From: Nageia nagi
Lineage: Eukaryota; Pinophyta
DNA length: 64,000 nt
Assembly: GCA_050084985.1 (NCBI GenBank)
Contig: JBITNC010000001.1
Coordinates: 168,950,001-169,014,000, forward strand
Reading direction: 5' to 3'
The first letter of the stretch is position 1. The number at the start of each line of letters is the position of its first letter. Below the pieces are notes generated by a model. It saw nothing but the letters and a program-made list of their open reading frames with translations, was not told the origin of the DNA and made no database searches. A program made the position numbers and the translations under genes. Below, in pieces: positions 33,101 to 44,000 of the stretch.

Positions 33101-35628
33101 TATGTATATCAAATTATAAACCTAAAATGCAATTTAGATACATAAATCATTCAACATAATTAATCATGAACATATTCAACAATACACATCAATAATAATA
33201 ATGATATTATATTCTAAAGTATTTGGATATGAAAAGTGAGTTTTTATTGATCTGTTGTAATCAATATTAACAACGATCGTTATAGATCGATAACAATCAG
33301 TGCAGAGCGATAACGATTGAAGCACGACTCTGCATTCTCTGCACCGTCATTATGTTCGTTGTAAACCTTTGGCCTCTGTCATCGATCTGATGAATCACCT
33401 CTGTGCATTTTAGTAATCTTTTCATAGAATTCTGAAATGTTTGTGTCTATTGCTTGTTGTTCTCTTTCATGCTTACTTTAGTCATTCCTTTTCTGTATTG
33501 ACCCTGTACACAGAAAATGAACAATGCATCAAAAGCATATCTGTTCATACATATTAATCAACGAATGAATAACATAACATATATATATAATTGATATGAG
33601 ATTTTCCATTAATCAAGCTTACAACCTTTTGTTAATAATCTCCTGACTTGATTTCGGTAGAGCCTCGCTACCGTAAAATTGGGTCCCCCTGTTTACGTAC
33701 AAAGATTCAATTTATAAGCTTCAAAGTTTGTTATTCATTTGTTTTGGTGTCCAAGAATCCAGGTAACCTCTCGACCTAAATTTTGAACTGTTGCTATCTT
33801 CCATCTGTATCCATGATTCCAAATTATACGTACTAGACTATTCCAGGCTTAGATTTGTTTGTTGTTTTAACTGTTCATGGATTGTCACCGATTTTTTAGT
33901 GATTATATATTAACATTAGAATAGTCATTCAATGGTCATTTTTTAATGACAAGGATCATAAGACCACTTGTTTTAAAATATGTTCGAAAAGATTGATCCA
34001 ATAATATAATTTTAAATCCCTTATTGAAGCCCTAGTGAATTTTACTTGCAATCGTGAGTTCATTTTAAGATCCCCGAGAATTTTTCTAGAGCACACAAAA
34101 CAAGCCGGAGTCAGTAGATAAAGCGTTCTAGGATGAAATGATGGCATCACAGAAGAAAGATAAAGCTCAGTTGTGGAAAGGCTCAGGTTTCAGAGATGAT
34201 AATGTCAGCAAGTAGTGATCAAATAGCTGGAGCCGATAAGTAAAGTATTTCGGAAGTAAATGTTAAAGCTAAGTTGTAGAATGAACTGGGTTCTGGAGAT
34301 GATGACATCATCATGAAGTGATCAAATAGCCGAAACCAGTAAGTATAACATTCTGGATGTATGATGATGACATCATGGGGAGAACGAAGTTCACATTTTG
34401 AATGAAACCAGGTTCCAGAAGTGATGATGTCATCAGGGAGGGATCAAATAGCCGGAACCAATAAGTATAATGTTCCAAAAATATGACGATGATGTCACAG
34501 GGAAAACGAAGTTCACAGTTTGAATGAACCGGGTCCCAAAAATGATGATGTCATCGAGGAATGATCAAATAGCTGGAACTAGTAAGTATAACATTCCAGA
34601 TGTATGACGATGATGTCACGGGGAGAATGAAGTTCACATTTTGAATGAAACCAGGTTTTGAAAGTGATGATGTCATCAGGGAGGGATCAAATAGCTGGAA
34701 CCAATAAGTATAACGTTTCGAAAATATGACAATGACATCACAGGGAAAATGAAGTTCATAGTTTGAATGAATCGGGTCCTGAAAATGACGATGTCATCGG
34801 GGAATGATCAAATAGCTGGAACCAGTAAGTATAACATTCTGGATGTATGATGATGATGTCACGGGGAGAACGAAGTTCACATTTTGAATGAAACCAGGTT
34901 TCGAAAGTGATGACATCATCAGGGAGGGATCAAATAGCTAGAACCAATAAGTATAACATTCCAAAAATATGATGATGATGTCACAGGGAAAATGAAGTTC
35001 ACAGTTTGAATGAACCAGGTCCCAAAAATGATGACATCATCAAGGAATGATCAAATAGTCAGAACCAGTAAGTATAACATTTTAGATGTATGACGATGAC
35101 ATCATGGGGAGAACGAAGTTCACATTTTGAATAAACCGGGTCCTGAATGTGATGATGTCATCAGGGAGTGATTAAATAGCTACAACCAGTAAGTATAACA
35201 TTTTGAAAATATGACGATGATGTCACGGGGAGATCAGAGTTCACATTTTGAATGAAACTGGGTCCCGAAAGTGATGATGTCATTAGGGAGGGATCAAATA
35301 GCTGGAACCAGTAAGTATAATATTCTGAAAATATGACGATGATGTCACAGGGAGAACGAAGTTCACATTTTGAATGAAACTGGGTCCTGAAAGTGATGAC
35401 ATCATCAGGGAGTGATCAAATAGCCGAAACCAGTAAGTATAACATTCCAAAAATATGACGAGGCTGGCGATTATTCTTGATTTACTTTTGGTTAAGATTG
35501 TTCATGACACATATGTTACACAATCTTAATCAACAATTATTTTAATGTGATATATTTTTAGAAAAAAAATACTTGTTTTATTTATTTATTTATTAAATTA
35601 AAGATAGGGTTCATTTCGAGTGTCTACA
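33101..35628 (-). repeat. C1 5' LTR
   Basis: 2528 bp, paired with 17301-19829. Differences between the two are scattered and many are CG/TG or CG/CA. Its minus-strand end reads CATA instead of CACA. Confidence 0.95.
34170..35460. repeat. About 121-bp tandem array (5' LTR)
   Basis: The same array as in the 3' LTR, with the same unit order. Comparing units one by one, several octamers read TGACATCA in one LTR and TGATGTCA in the other (for example the third unit: 18745 versus 34543). Confidence 0.93.
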
Positions 35629-35633
35629 AAGTG
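35629..35633 (+). repeat. Target site duplication of C1, right copy
   Basis: AAGTG, identical to 17296-17300. Confidence 0.92.
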
Positions 35634-36086
35634 CAAGGAACAAAAACTTTGAAGATAGAGTTGCAAAAATTAGCCACATTGGGAGTCCCAGAATTGTGGA
35701 GGATTGATGACTAATCAATCTTGAAATCAAAATTATTAAAAAATATTCAAAAACTTAATAAGCAGATTGATGATGTGGAAGCACTGCTATCTTCTTTTAA
35801 CAAGGTAAATTTATTAAAACTCTTTTATTCTTAGGCACAGGTTGGGGTTAGTTTACGATAATTGTTGCAAAAACATGGGCAAGTGTCTTATAAAGTTTTG
35901 AACACTATAGTTTTATCTCAATCAAGGTTAAAAGACTTCTTTGAAACACATGTGAATTGGGGAAAGGTTTAGCAATTCCTAAGTTTATAGAATTGAAGAT
36001 TGGTTCCTCTCCCTTTCCAAAGTTTTGTGCTAGGTCCAAAAATGTCTTATATGAAAAGTGAAATTTTCTTGCAGATGTCACCAAAA
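35634..36086 (+). pseudogene. Element B ORF, C-terminal part after C1
   Basis: Continues the B ORF: a stretch LQKLATLGVPELWRIDD, then a coiled-coil-like LKNIQKLNKQIDDVEALLSSF, then decayed frames to the right LTR. The end of element A's extra ORF has an analogous helix-rich stretch near 47480-47560. No polypurine tract is clear before 36087. Confidence 0.55.
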
Positions 36087-37021
36087 TGTATATGCAAACA
36101 TAGCCTAACACCCTAGTGGCTTTCCAGCACATATTGTTCTTATTTTTCTAAAAGAAGAGTGTTTTAGCAAGCTTTCAGATAATTTTGATGAGAAAATGCA
36201 CTAATTATAGCAATTTTTGGGACATAAAAGGAAGTGATGTCAGCAAAGTAGAGGCTCATCTAAAATTGGACCCTAGGAGTAGTGATGTCAACAGGTAATG
36301 TTAAAAGTTCTACATTGGCTAAGTGTTCCAGGACATAAAAGGAAGTGATGTTAGTAGAGTAAAGGCTCATTTAAAACAAGACCTTGAGAGTAGTGATGTT
36401 AGTAAGTAATGCTAAAAGTTTCACGATGGCTAAGTGTTCTAGGACATAAAAGGAAGTGATGTCAATAGAATAAAGGCTCATCTAAAATTAGACCCTAATA
36501 GTAGTGATGTTAGTAGGTAATGCTAAAAGTTCTACAGTAGCTAAGTGTTTCAAGACATAAAAGGAAGTGATGTCAATAGAGTAGAGGCTCATCTAAAATT
36601 GGACTTTGATAGTAGTGATGTTAGCAAAGTAATGCTAGAAGTTTCATGGTATCTGAGTTAGTTGATTCTAGAGCACAAAAGGATGTAACATTAGGAAAGT
36701 AAATCAAAACCCATTTTGGCCAAAAGAATAGATCTAAAGAAGGATGATGTCATGAGTAAGACTAAGATATCTTAGAGTTGCTTCAACTTACAAAGGTGCA
36801 AAAAGGAAGTGACATAAAAAAAATAAAAGAACTTTCAAAACTAGAGTTTGAAGATCGATGATGTAAAATATAACAAAAGGAATCTTCACCCAAGAAAAAC
36901 TTCACCAAAGAACTCTTGAACATGTGTCGAAGATCGAGAAGTATCTGAAATAACCATTGGAAGATGAAGAAACTCTAGAATCATCATAATTAATCAAAGA
37001 ACCTTTCACAATTGTAATACA
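36087..37021 (+). repeat. Element B right LTR
   Basis: 935 bp, paired with 14031-14969, with the 111-bp array at about 36230-36640. It is followed by AGTTC, the imperfect duplication. Confidence 0.85.
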
Positions 37022-37026
37022 AGTTC

Positions 37027-37860
37027 AAGTAACACCTAAGAAACATGCCCATCATAATTTAGAGGTAGTTACAATTTTATACCTTTCAATTTTTAGAAAT
37101 AAAATGCCATGTGGCAGAGATAGTTAGCTGTTTATTAAAAGAAGGCCAAAATCTTTGGCCATTTTGTAATTATTTTGTTTGAATCATTTTGTAACCACTC
37201 TAACCTAGTATAAATTTAGTTGAATACAAAGAAAAGGGGTTGGAATCCCTAGTATTGCCCCTTGTATTTATTTTCAAAGACCTTTTGTTCTATCAGTTAT
37301 ATAATGCCATCTTCACCTTTCTTGTCCAACACTTGGTGTTATTATTCTTAATTTGGTTATATTATGGCAAGTAATGGATATTTTCTAAATGATAATAATG
37401 ATTTGTTGGTATAACTATGTCTACTTATATGTAAGAGTTAAGCTAAATAATAATTTAAAGAATGAAAGCTTACACCATGGCTGCTACACTATATTCTTGC
37501 CAAGGTTTCATGTTATGTGAAAGCTTATGCTGAACTAGTGATCTACCCCTTTGCTTTACTCTTGCTTTCTATACCTTTTGTTTTATTTCTCACACTCTAC
37601 CCTCTTTTATTTATTTCTTGTTATTTACTCTTTTCATCTATACCTAATGATTAAGGAACTAGCCTACTTTGGAGATCAGGTTACTATGTTAGCCTATTCA
37701 TGATATACTTTGGTTGAATTGTACAAGAGTGTATATATTACTCAATTTCCATCAATAATTTCTAGGATTATATCCCCTAAAATTTCCTTAAGGTCTATCC
37801 CATTATCAATCATCTAATTCTACCCCAAAAAATCCTTCACCTAATTCAATAACTCCAAGC
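37027..37860 (+). other. Element A leader, second part
   Basis: Non-coding, between the B insertion and gag. A TATA-like gtataaattt near 37208 followed by tacaaagaaaagggg resembles the end of an LTR, so an old LTR fragment may be included, but no second copy is in the window. Confidence 0.5.
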
Positions 37861-37861
37861 A

Positions 37862-38330
37862 TTACTCAACCTGCTCCTATTGATTTCTCTGCTTGGAATA
37901 ATGACCATCCTTTGGTAGTTGCTGCTAATTCACTAGCTATTTTCCAAGTAGCTTTCAAAGTTTTTCCCAAATATGATGGATCTAGTAAAACACCATATGA
38001 ACATTGTCAAGATGTCTCTCTACTGGATTCAAGCTTTGATATCACTAATGAAATGGTGATGACTAGATTGTTATCACACTCTTTTGAAGACAAAGTAGCT
38101 GAATGGTTTAGAACTCTTACCCCTAAGTCTATAAATACATGGGGAGAGTTACATCAAGTTTTAATCAAAAATATTTTTCCAAATGGTGATGATAGTATTT
38201 TCCTTAGCCTTATAGCATGTATCAAAATACACCCTCATGAGTCTATTGATAATTTCAATATCAGATTTGAGAAAATATCGAAATCTATTCTAGTAAGGAT
38301 TATACCAATAAATGCATAAGCTCTGGTATA
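37862..38330 (+). pseudogene. gag: Element A gag core
   Basis: Capsid-forming gag domain: FKVFPKYDGSSKTPYEH at about 37950, VAEWFRTLTPKSINTWGEL at about 38095, LIKNIFPNG, then HPHESIDNFNIRFEKI near 38235. This is the retrotransposon gag domain of Ty3/gypsy elements, open for 135 codons from the ATG at 37912, with upstream residues in the same frame from 37862. It stops at a TAA (38317-38319). Confidence 0.85.
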
Positions 38331-39380
38331 TTATAGAAAAGCCTTTCTCTTGAATCTTAATATGTTAATTATTATGTCAAGAGATACTTTCCCAGATGTT
38401 TACCAGATAGCTTAAACTTCTTAACATACATTGGTATCCTCTAGAAAGAAGCAACCAAGAACCATTATGCCCTTGTTTCCTAATTTGTCTCCTAAATAAG
38501 CCTTACAAATTTCTCATCCAGGAGTGTTAGCCTTACCACCCCCCTAAACCTATTATTCATAATCAAGTATCAGCACTACCTACCTTTTCATCTACAAGCA
38601 TAAGCATTAATTCTAAATCTCAAGAGGAAGAGAGGATAAGGTAGTTGGAGGTAACTATTAGAAATCTTACCAATAAGCTCACTCTATAAGAGAGGGATAA
38701 TCAAGTGTTTAACTATAAAAGATACGATAATTAGTATCAACCCAAATTTTAGCTTAGAAATAACCTACCAAAATAACCTAATGCTCCTAAAGTGATTGAA
38801 AATGTAGTTAAGAAAGGTTCTGCAAAGAGTGATGCTTCGAGCATTATAGAATGGTGCCCTCCATGTTTAGCTTCTCATCTCCCAAACTCATGTGCCATGT
38901 ATCAACACCAGTACTTGGGCTTACATTTAAACCAAATGGTGGAACCTATATTAGATCCTACTATTGACCTTACCATGGTCAATATTTGGCTTTCGGGATA
39001 TGTTGGAGAATAAACCAACTATATTTAAACTAAAGTTTCTTCTTTAGCATCCCCACAACAACCCTAAGTCACTTAGCAAAATCAATAGCCCATCCCAATG
39101 TAGTCTAAACCAAAAAGAGCCAAGGCTCCTATGATATAACCTAAGAATCAAGGAAATCAATTTCTTGAACATTCAAGTCATATTTCTCAAAACTTGAGCA
39201 ATATTTCCCCTACAACTACACATCCCCATGCAACTAGAAAAGAAGTCCCAAATAAGGAGAGGTCTCATCCACTAAGATATCCTTTCATTATGGATCCTCA
39301 TAAGGAAAAGGATACTCAATAGTTCAGAACATATCAACTAGCTAAAATAAGTAAGTTTATTCCATATGCTACATATAATA
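38331..39380 (+). pseudogene. Element A gag C-terminal region with zinc-knuckle-like motif
   Basis: Many stops. A frame at 38792-39013 has CPPCLASHLPNSC (about 38856-38895), a short Cys/His pattern in the place of the nucleocapsid zinc knuckle. Pro/Gln/Asn-rich linkers flank it, as in gypsy gag tails. Confidence 0.55.
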
Positions 39381-39382
39381 TC

Positions 39383-39895
39383 ATGGAAGAACTAAAGAAA
39401 ACACATTCAAAAATGACCATGTTTGATGCATTAAAGATTCCAAGTGAGATGGACCTTTTACAAGAAGCTTTGAAGTTAAAAAATAATAAGAAAATGGTAA
39501 GTGAGGATAATTTTATCTTTGTAATATTTTATAATGTCCCTCTAGCTCCCATAGGTATAAGGAGACCCCCACATTTTTATCTCTCTCTAAGATTAAAATG
39601 TTAGGTAGTTAATAACTGCATGATAGATACTAAAGCTGCTATTACTATGATTCTAAAAGTAGTTGCAAATAAAATAAAATTGTATATCATTAGATGCATT
39701 GATGGTATCATACAATTAGATTCTTCCTTTGTAGATATTATTGGTAGTGTTAAAGGAGTTCCAATAACTCTTAATGCTTTCCTTGATATTTTTTTATTCA
39801 AGATATTATTATCATTGATCTTCCACCTCTATCTAGAATCTGTTTATCTAGAGAATTTATTGCCAAATTGGGAGGTTACTTAGATTTAGATTATA
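39383..39895 (+). pseudogene. Element A protease region
   Basis: Begins with THSKMTMFDALKIPSEMDLL, the conserved lead-in to protease in this gypsy type. The active-site segment reads NNCMIDTKAAITMI (about 39612-39655), where DTK stands for the catalytic DTG/DSG. A Gly-to-Lys change needs two base changes, so this copy is inactive. The domain continues with a LPP motif near 39822 in another frame. Confidence 0.65.
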
Positions 39896-40159
39896 AACAT
39901 ATTCTACTTCTCTTTCAAAATAAATAAGTTAAGATTCAAAATGAGAGAAACAAAAGTGTTCATCTCAAGAAGATCATAGAACAGAACTATTTGAATGGCC
40001 CTAAACCTATGGAAGTGCTTGAAAGAGATACATTACTAACAACTAAAATTATTTTAGCTAATGATCTAAATTATCAAGTCACATATGTTGGTATGAGCAA
40101 TTATTATTTATATGAAAAATATGCAACCCATATTAGTCATAGCTGAAAGGGAGCATGAG

Positions 40160-40570
40160 ATATAGATAATCTTCTTTGATGCAGCTAGATGTAAATATGG
40201 AGCTAGAGCTGGTGTTGTATTTAAATCACCAAAAGAGTATATGAGGAGATTCTCATTTAGATTAACATGGATTTGCATAAATAATGTTGATAAATATAAA
40301 GCCCTTTATTTAGGGTTATCTAAAGCAATCAGTATGGGTATCAAATATCTAATTGTGCATAGTGATTTAGAATTGGTCATAAAGTAAGTTAGAAACCAGA
40401 TTAGTGTAAAACATCACTATTTTAATAATAGGAATAAGGTGTGGGATTTAATGGATTCATTCTTGGATATCAATTTTATATCTATTCCTTGGAGGTCAAA
40501 CCAAATAGCTAATGCACTTGCTAGCAAAGGGGTTCATTATAATCCTGCTCATTACAAAAATGGAAACCTT
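40160..40570 (+). pseudogene. Element A RNase H-like domain located before RT
   Basis: One frame with a single TAA (40384) shows the archaeal-type RNase H pattern: IIFFDAARCKYGARAGVVF, then DKYKALYLGLSKAI, VHSDLELVIK, and IPWRSNQIANALASKG. Of the four acidic positions the first and third are Asp; the second is Lys (AAA for GAA) and the fourth Asn (AAT for GAT), each one G-to-A change. The order protease, RNase H, RT, RNase H, integrase differs from both the usual gypsy order and from C1. I recall similar plant polyproteins, so it is probably a lineage trait. Confidence 0.75.
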
Positions 40571-40949
40571 GGAGTTAAAGTTCAATGTAGGCCATTAGTT
40601 GCTAATGCTTCAAATTTTTGGTAGGTATTTAACTTTGATAAGCATATTATGAATTTTTTATTGGATGAAGTAGTAGCTCATACCTTTGGTACTCAAGAAT
40701 TGCCTAATTTCTTCTAGGAATCAGATGTGATTCAACTCAAAAATAATGTCTTACCAAAAGGTCTACTCTTTTTTGAAAGATTGTTTGATTCAAAAGATGT
40801 TCAGAAAGCTAAATCTTTGGCCATTCAAAAAGAAAGCCATATTTAACTAGAAGTAGAACTTGAAAGATATATAAAGGTTGGATCGAACTACTCTAATGAA
40901 GAAAAAAAGGTCCTATTTTAGATTTATCATCAGCTCTCAAAAGTAATTA
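40571..40949 (+). pseudogene. Element A linker between RNase H-like domain and RT
   Basis: Contains VFNFDKHIMNFLLDE and LPKGLLFFERLFD, the spacer typical between these domains; three TAG/TAA stops. No catalytic motif. Confidence 0.55.
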
Positions 40950-41690
40950 CTTGAACTTATGATGATCTACATACATATGATAAAAATGTCATCCAACACA
41001 CCATTGAGTTTGAACCAAAGGCTAAACCATATAGGTAAAAATAAAGGCCATTCAACCCAAAAATAGAAGAAGCCACAAAATAAGAATTTATTAAATTGCT
41101 TAACTCAAAAATTATTTATCTTGTTAAGCATTTTTCTTGGGTTGCAAATCTAGTCCTAATTAGAAAGAAGAATGGGAAGATCAGACTATGTAGATTTTAG
41201 AAATCTGGACCAAGTATCTCTCAAGGATAGTTATCTTCTTCCTCATATAGAACAAATCCTACATATAGTAGTTGGAGCTTGCTACTTTTCAATAATTTAT
41301 GGCTACTTAAGATTCAACTAGATATAAGTAAAGGATAAGGATCAATACAAAATTGCATTCACAACCAAATGGGGGATGTTTGCTTTTCAAAGAATGCACT
41401 TTGGTATTTCTAATGTAGAAGCTACCTTTCAAAGAGCCATGGACCATGCATTTGGTGATATAATAAATAAGATTATCTTGATTTATCTGGATGATATCAT
41501 AGTATTTTTCAAGAGTAGAGAAGATCATTTATAGCATCTTATACAAGTATTTAAAACATGTGCAAACTTTGAGATCTCAATCAATCCTAAAAGGTTTGTT
41601 TTTATGGTTAACCAAGAAAAATTACTTGGATATATTATTTAAGAAAAGGCTTGGCAATTGATCTAGATAGAGTGAAAGTTATTGAAGCAT
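40950..41690 (+). pseudogene. Element A reverse transcriptase
   Basis: Motifs over two frames: YDDLHTYDKNVIQHTIEF, WVANLVLIRKKNGKIRLC (about 41133-41190), VDFRNLDQVSLKDSYLLP, then a region where FSL.DG-type residues are altered (FSIIYGYLRF), QYKIAFTTKWGMFAFQRMHFG, ATFQRAMDHAF, and LIYLDDIIVF (about 41478-41505, YLDD intact). It ends with LLGYII at about 41620. A frameshift near 41192 and several stops inactivate it. Confidence 0.85.
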
Positions 41691-42290
41691 TACCAATCTC
41701 TTCCAATAAGAAGGCCTTGTAATCATTCCTTGGCTAGATCAATTTTGTTAGAAAATTCATCAATAATTTTTTTGAAGTAGTATCTCTAAACATTGCAATG
41801 TTGAATAAAGATGCTATATTTTCTTGATCAAAGGAAGCAAAACAAGCTTTTTAAGATATTAAAAAATTCATAATAGAAGATTCTATTTTAAAAAATCTTG
41901 ATTTTTCAAAAGATTTCATTATGTATGCATATGGAGTAGAGAAAAATATTATTGCAATTCTAGCATAGAAAGATGATAAGAAACAAGAACATCTAATTGC
42001 CTTTCATAGTTAAACATTGCATCAACACCAAAAAAAAGTATTCATTTATTGAAAAGCAAGTGTTTTCCATAATGAAAGGGCTTAATAAATTTAAGAATTA
42101 TGTATTCCACAACAAGATCCTTGTATTCACTATCCATCCTAATCTGAGAAATTATGTCATACAAGGAGACTTGGGTGAAGGAAAGGTTGGTTGGATTACT
42201 AAAATAATAGAATATGATATAGAAATTTAACCAATCAAACTTGTTAGAGTTCGGTATCTATGTGAAAATATAGCATAAACCTCACACATG
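41691..42290 (+). pseudogene. Element A RNase H
   Basis: The usual RNase H after RT: PISSNKKAL.SFLG.INFVRKFI, then FSKDFIMYAYGVEKNI where the first catalytic Asp is Tyr-Ala in this copy, LIAFHS, YSFIEKQVFSIMKGLNKFKNYVF, and ITKIIEYDIEI. Stops and one frameshift at about 42010. The lost Asp parallels C1, where the second RNase H would compensate. Confidence 0.75.
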
Positions 42291-42349
42291 ATTGCTATTA
42301 TAGAGGATGAATAGCATCTTAATGAAGAGAGTGATTGGATAAAACAAAT

Positions 42350-43490
42350 TATTTTTTATTTTCAAATTGGTAAATGTCTTGAATCTCTAGATAGGTTTCA
42401 AAGAAGGAGATTTAGGTTGCAAGTTTTAAATTTTGTAATGATAGATGACCATGTTTATAGAAAAAACTTTTATCAAACCCTATTAATATGTGTAACTCAT
42501 GATGAAGCTCAAAGAATATTACATGAATTTCATTATGGATTCTCTTAAGGACATTATAGTGGACCAAAAACTAAAGCAAAATTATTACAAGCTAAGTACT
42601 ACTGGTCAACTATATTTTAGGATTCATTTAAGATAGCCTAAGAGTGTGATAAATGTAGCAGATTTGTGAGAAAAAGAAGTCAAGCAGCTATGCCTCCTAA
42701 ACTTATGGTGGTTGAGGAACCTTTCCAACACTAGGGCCTAGAATTCATTGGTATCATAAATCCTAATTCTTCAATAGGCCATAAATTTAATTTAACTGCA
42801 ACAAATTATTTTACAAGATGGTCAAAAGCTATGCCATGAAAAAATGCAAATCAAGATGCAATAATGGAAATGATCAAAACAATAATCACTCATTATAGTA
42901 TATCATAGACTATTATTTTTAATAATAGTCCTACATTAATTGGAGCTAATTTATTATACTTTGTTGCTAACTATGGGATCTATTGGATGTTCTCCTCAAA
43001 TTATTACTCGTAGGGTAATGGGTTAGCTGAGTCAACTAATAAGAACCTGATCTGAATCATCAAAAGAATAATTGAAGGGAATCCTAGATAATGTAATAAA
43101 TAGTTGGACTATGCATTATGGGTAGAAAGGATTAGTATTAAATTAGCTATTAAGACATCACCTTATGCATTAGTATATGGTAAGAGACGCATGCTATCAA
43201 TTCACCTTGAGTTATCAATATTAAAAGTTCTACAAACAATGGAAGATTATGAATTTGAAACATTGCAAGCAAGGTTTCATCAACTTCTTAAGTTGGAAGA
43301 AAATTGAAGCAAAGCATATGAATCTTTCCAACATTGCTAGCAAATAGTTAAGAAGTGGTTTGGAAGGAAGCACTCTTCCAAGGTGAAGTTTGAAAAGGGA
43401 GATATTGTCCTCAAATGGGATGAGGAAAGAGAAAAGCTCCAAAAGATCAAAAGTTTGACTCCCTATAGAGCAGGCCCTATATCATCATTG
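42350..43490 (+). pseudogene. Element A integrase
   Basis: HHCC zinc domain HEFHYGF..GHYSG and ECDKCSRF (about 42520-42660). In the core, LEFIGII holds Glu at the first catalytic position, FNNSPTLIG has Asn for the second Asp, and LAESTNK keeps the Glu. C-terminal segment FEKGDIVLKWDEEREKL follows at about 43390. Many stops and frameshifts. The two altered catalytic residues confirm a dead copy. Confidence 0.8.
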
Positions 43491-44000
43491 AAGTAATTTA
43501 AAATAATGCATTTAGATTATAGGATATCATCAGATCCTAGGAACTACCTATCCCAATTAATAGGATCTATTTGAAACACTATTGGGTGATAGGGTGATTT
43601 CATAACACCCACCAAGAACTGTGTAATGTATATAGTTTATTTTATTTAAAAAAAACTTATAAATTTCTATATAGGAATGTTCTTAAAGAAGGTAGGTAGT
43701 TGTTAATGTTGAAAATTAATTAGGCATGGTGCATATTTAACACCAAATGCACTAGCGATTATTAGTCTAAAGGACATCATTTAAGGAAAAATCTCATCAA
43801 ATCTACTAATTATCGCATGTTGCCTCTGTTTCAATTTGGTGCACTCCAAATTAATACATTCCCATTATTATCTACCAATCCATACAATTCTTGAACCCCA
43901 ACATTCCCTAGCATTAAGTTCCATTGATATATATCCATCATGAACCTCAAACAAGTAAAATACATCTCTTGCCTTCTTATATTACACTTAGCCATTTCAG
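43491..44000 (+). other. Spacer between integrase and extra ORF of element A
   Basis: About 500 bases, AT-rich, with no ORF or repeat that I can support. Confidence 0.6.

Larger units (their letters stand above)
17301..35628 (-). mobile_element. Element C1: complete Tat-like Ty3/gypsy retrotransposon
   Basis: 18.3 kb, minus strand, with 2.5-kb LTRs, PBS, polypurine tract and perfect AAGTG duplication. In transcription order: 5' LTR (33101-35628), leader, gag-pol (31660-23750) in essentially one frame, an extra sense ORF (23629-22439), a 2.6-kb 3' region with direct repeats, and the 3' LTR (17301-19829). A second, archaeal-type RNase H after the normal one places it in the Tat branch of plant Ty3/gypsy elements (established family trait). 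It is inserted in element B's ORF. Confidence 0.93.
14031..37021 (+). mobile_element. Element B: LTR element with only an extra ORF, no gag-pol
   Basis: Two LTRs of 939 and 935 bp start TGTATATGCA and end TAATACA. They are flanked by AGTTT (14026-14030) and AGTTC (37022-37026), four of five identical. With C1 removed, the element is about 4.66 kb and its internal part about 2.8 kb. That internal part holds a single broken ORF with a Pro/Thr/Ser-rich linker and coiled coils, and no gag, protease, RT or integrase motif. It therefore looks non-autonomous. Part of the ORF is related to the extra ORF of element A, the probable helper lineage (inference). Confidence 0.78.

Noticed and set aside
37027-37320. 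Separate LTR end before element A's gag
   Set aside because: A TATA-like sequence and a gypsy-like tail are suggestive, but there is no second copy or duplication in the window.
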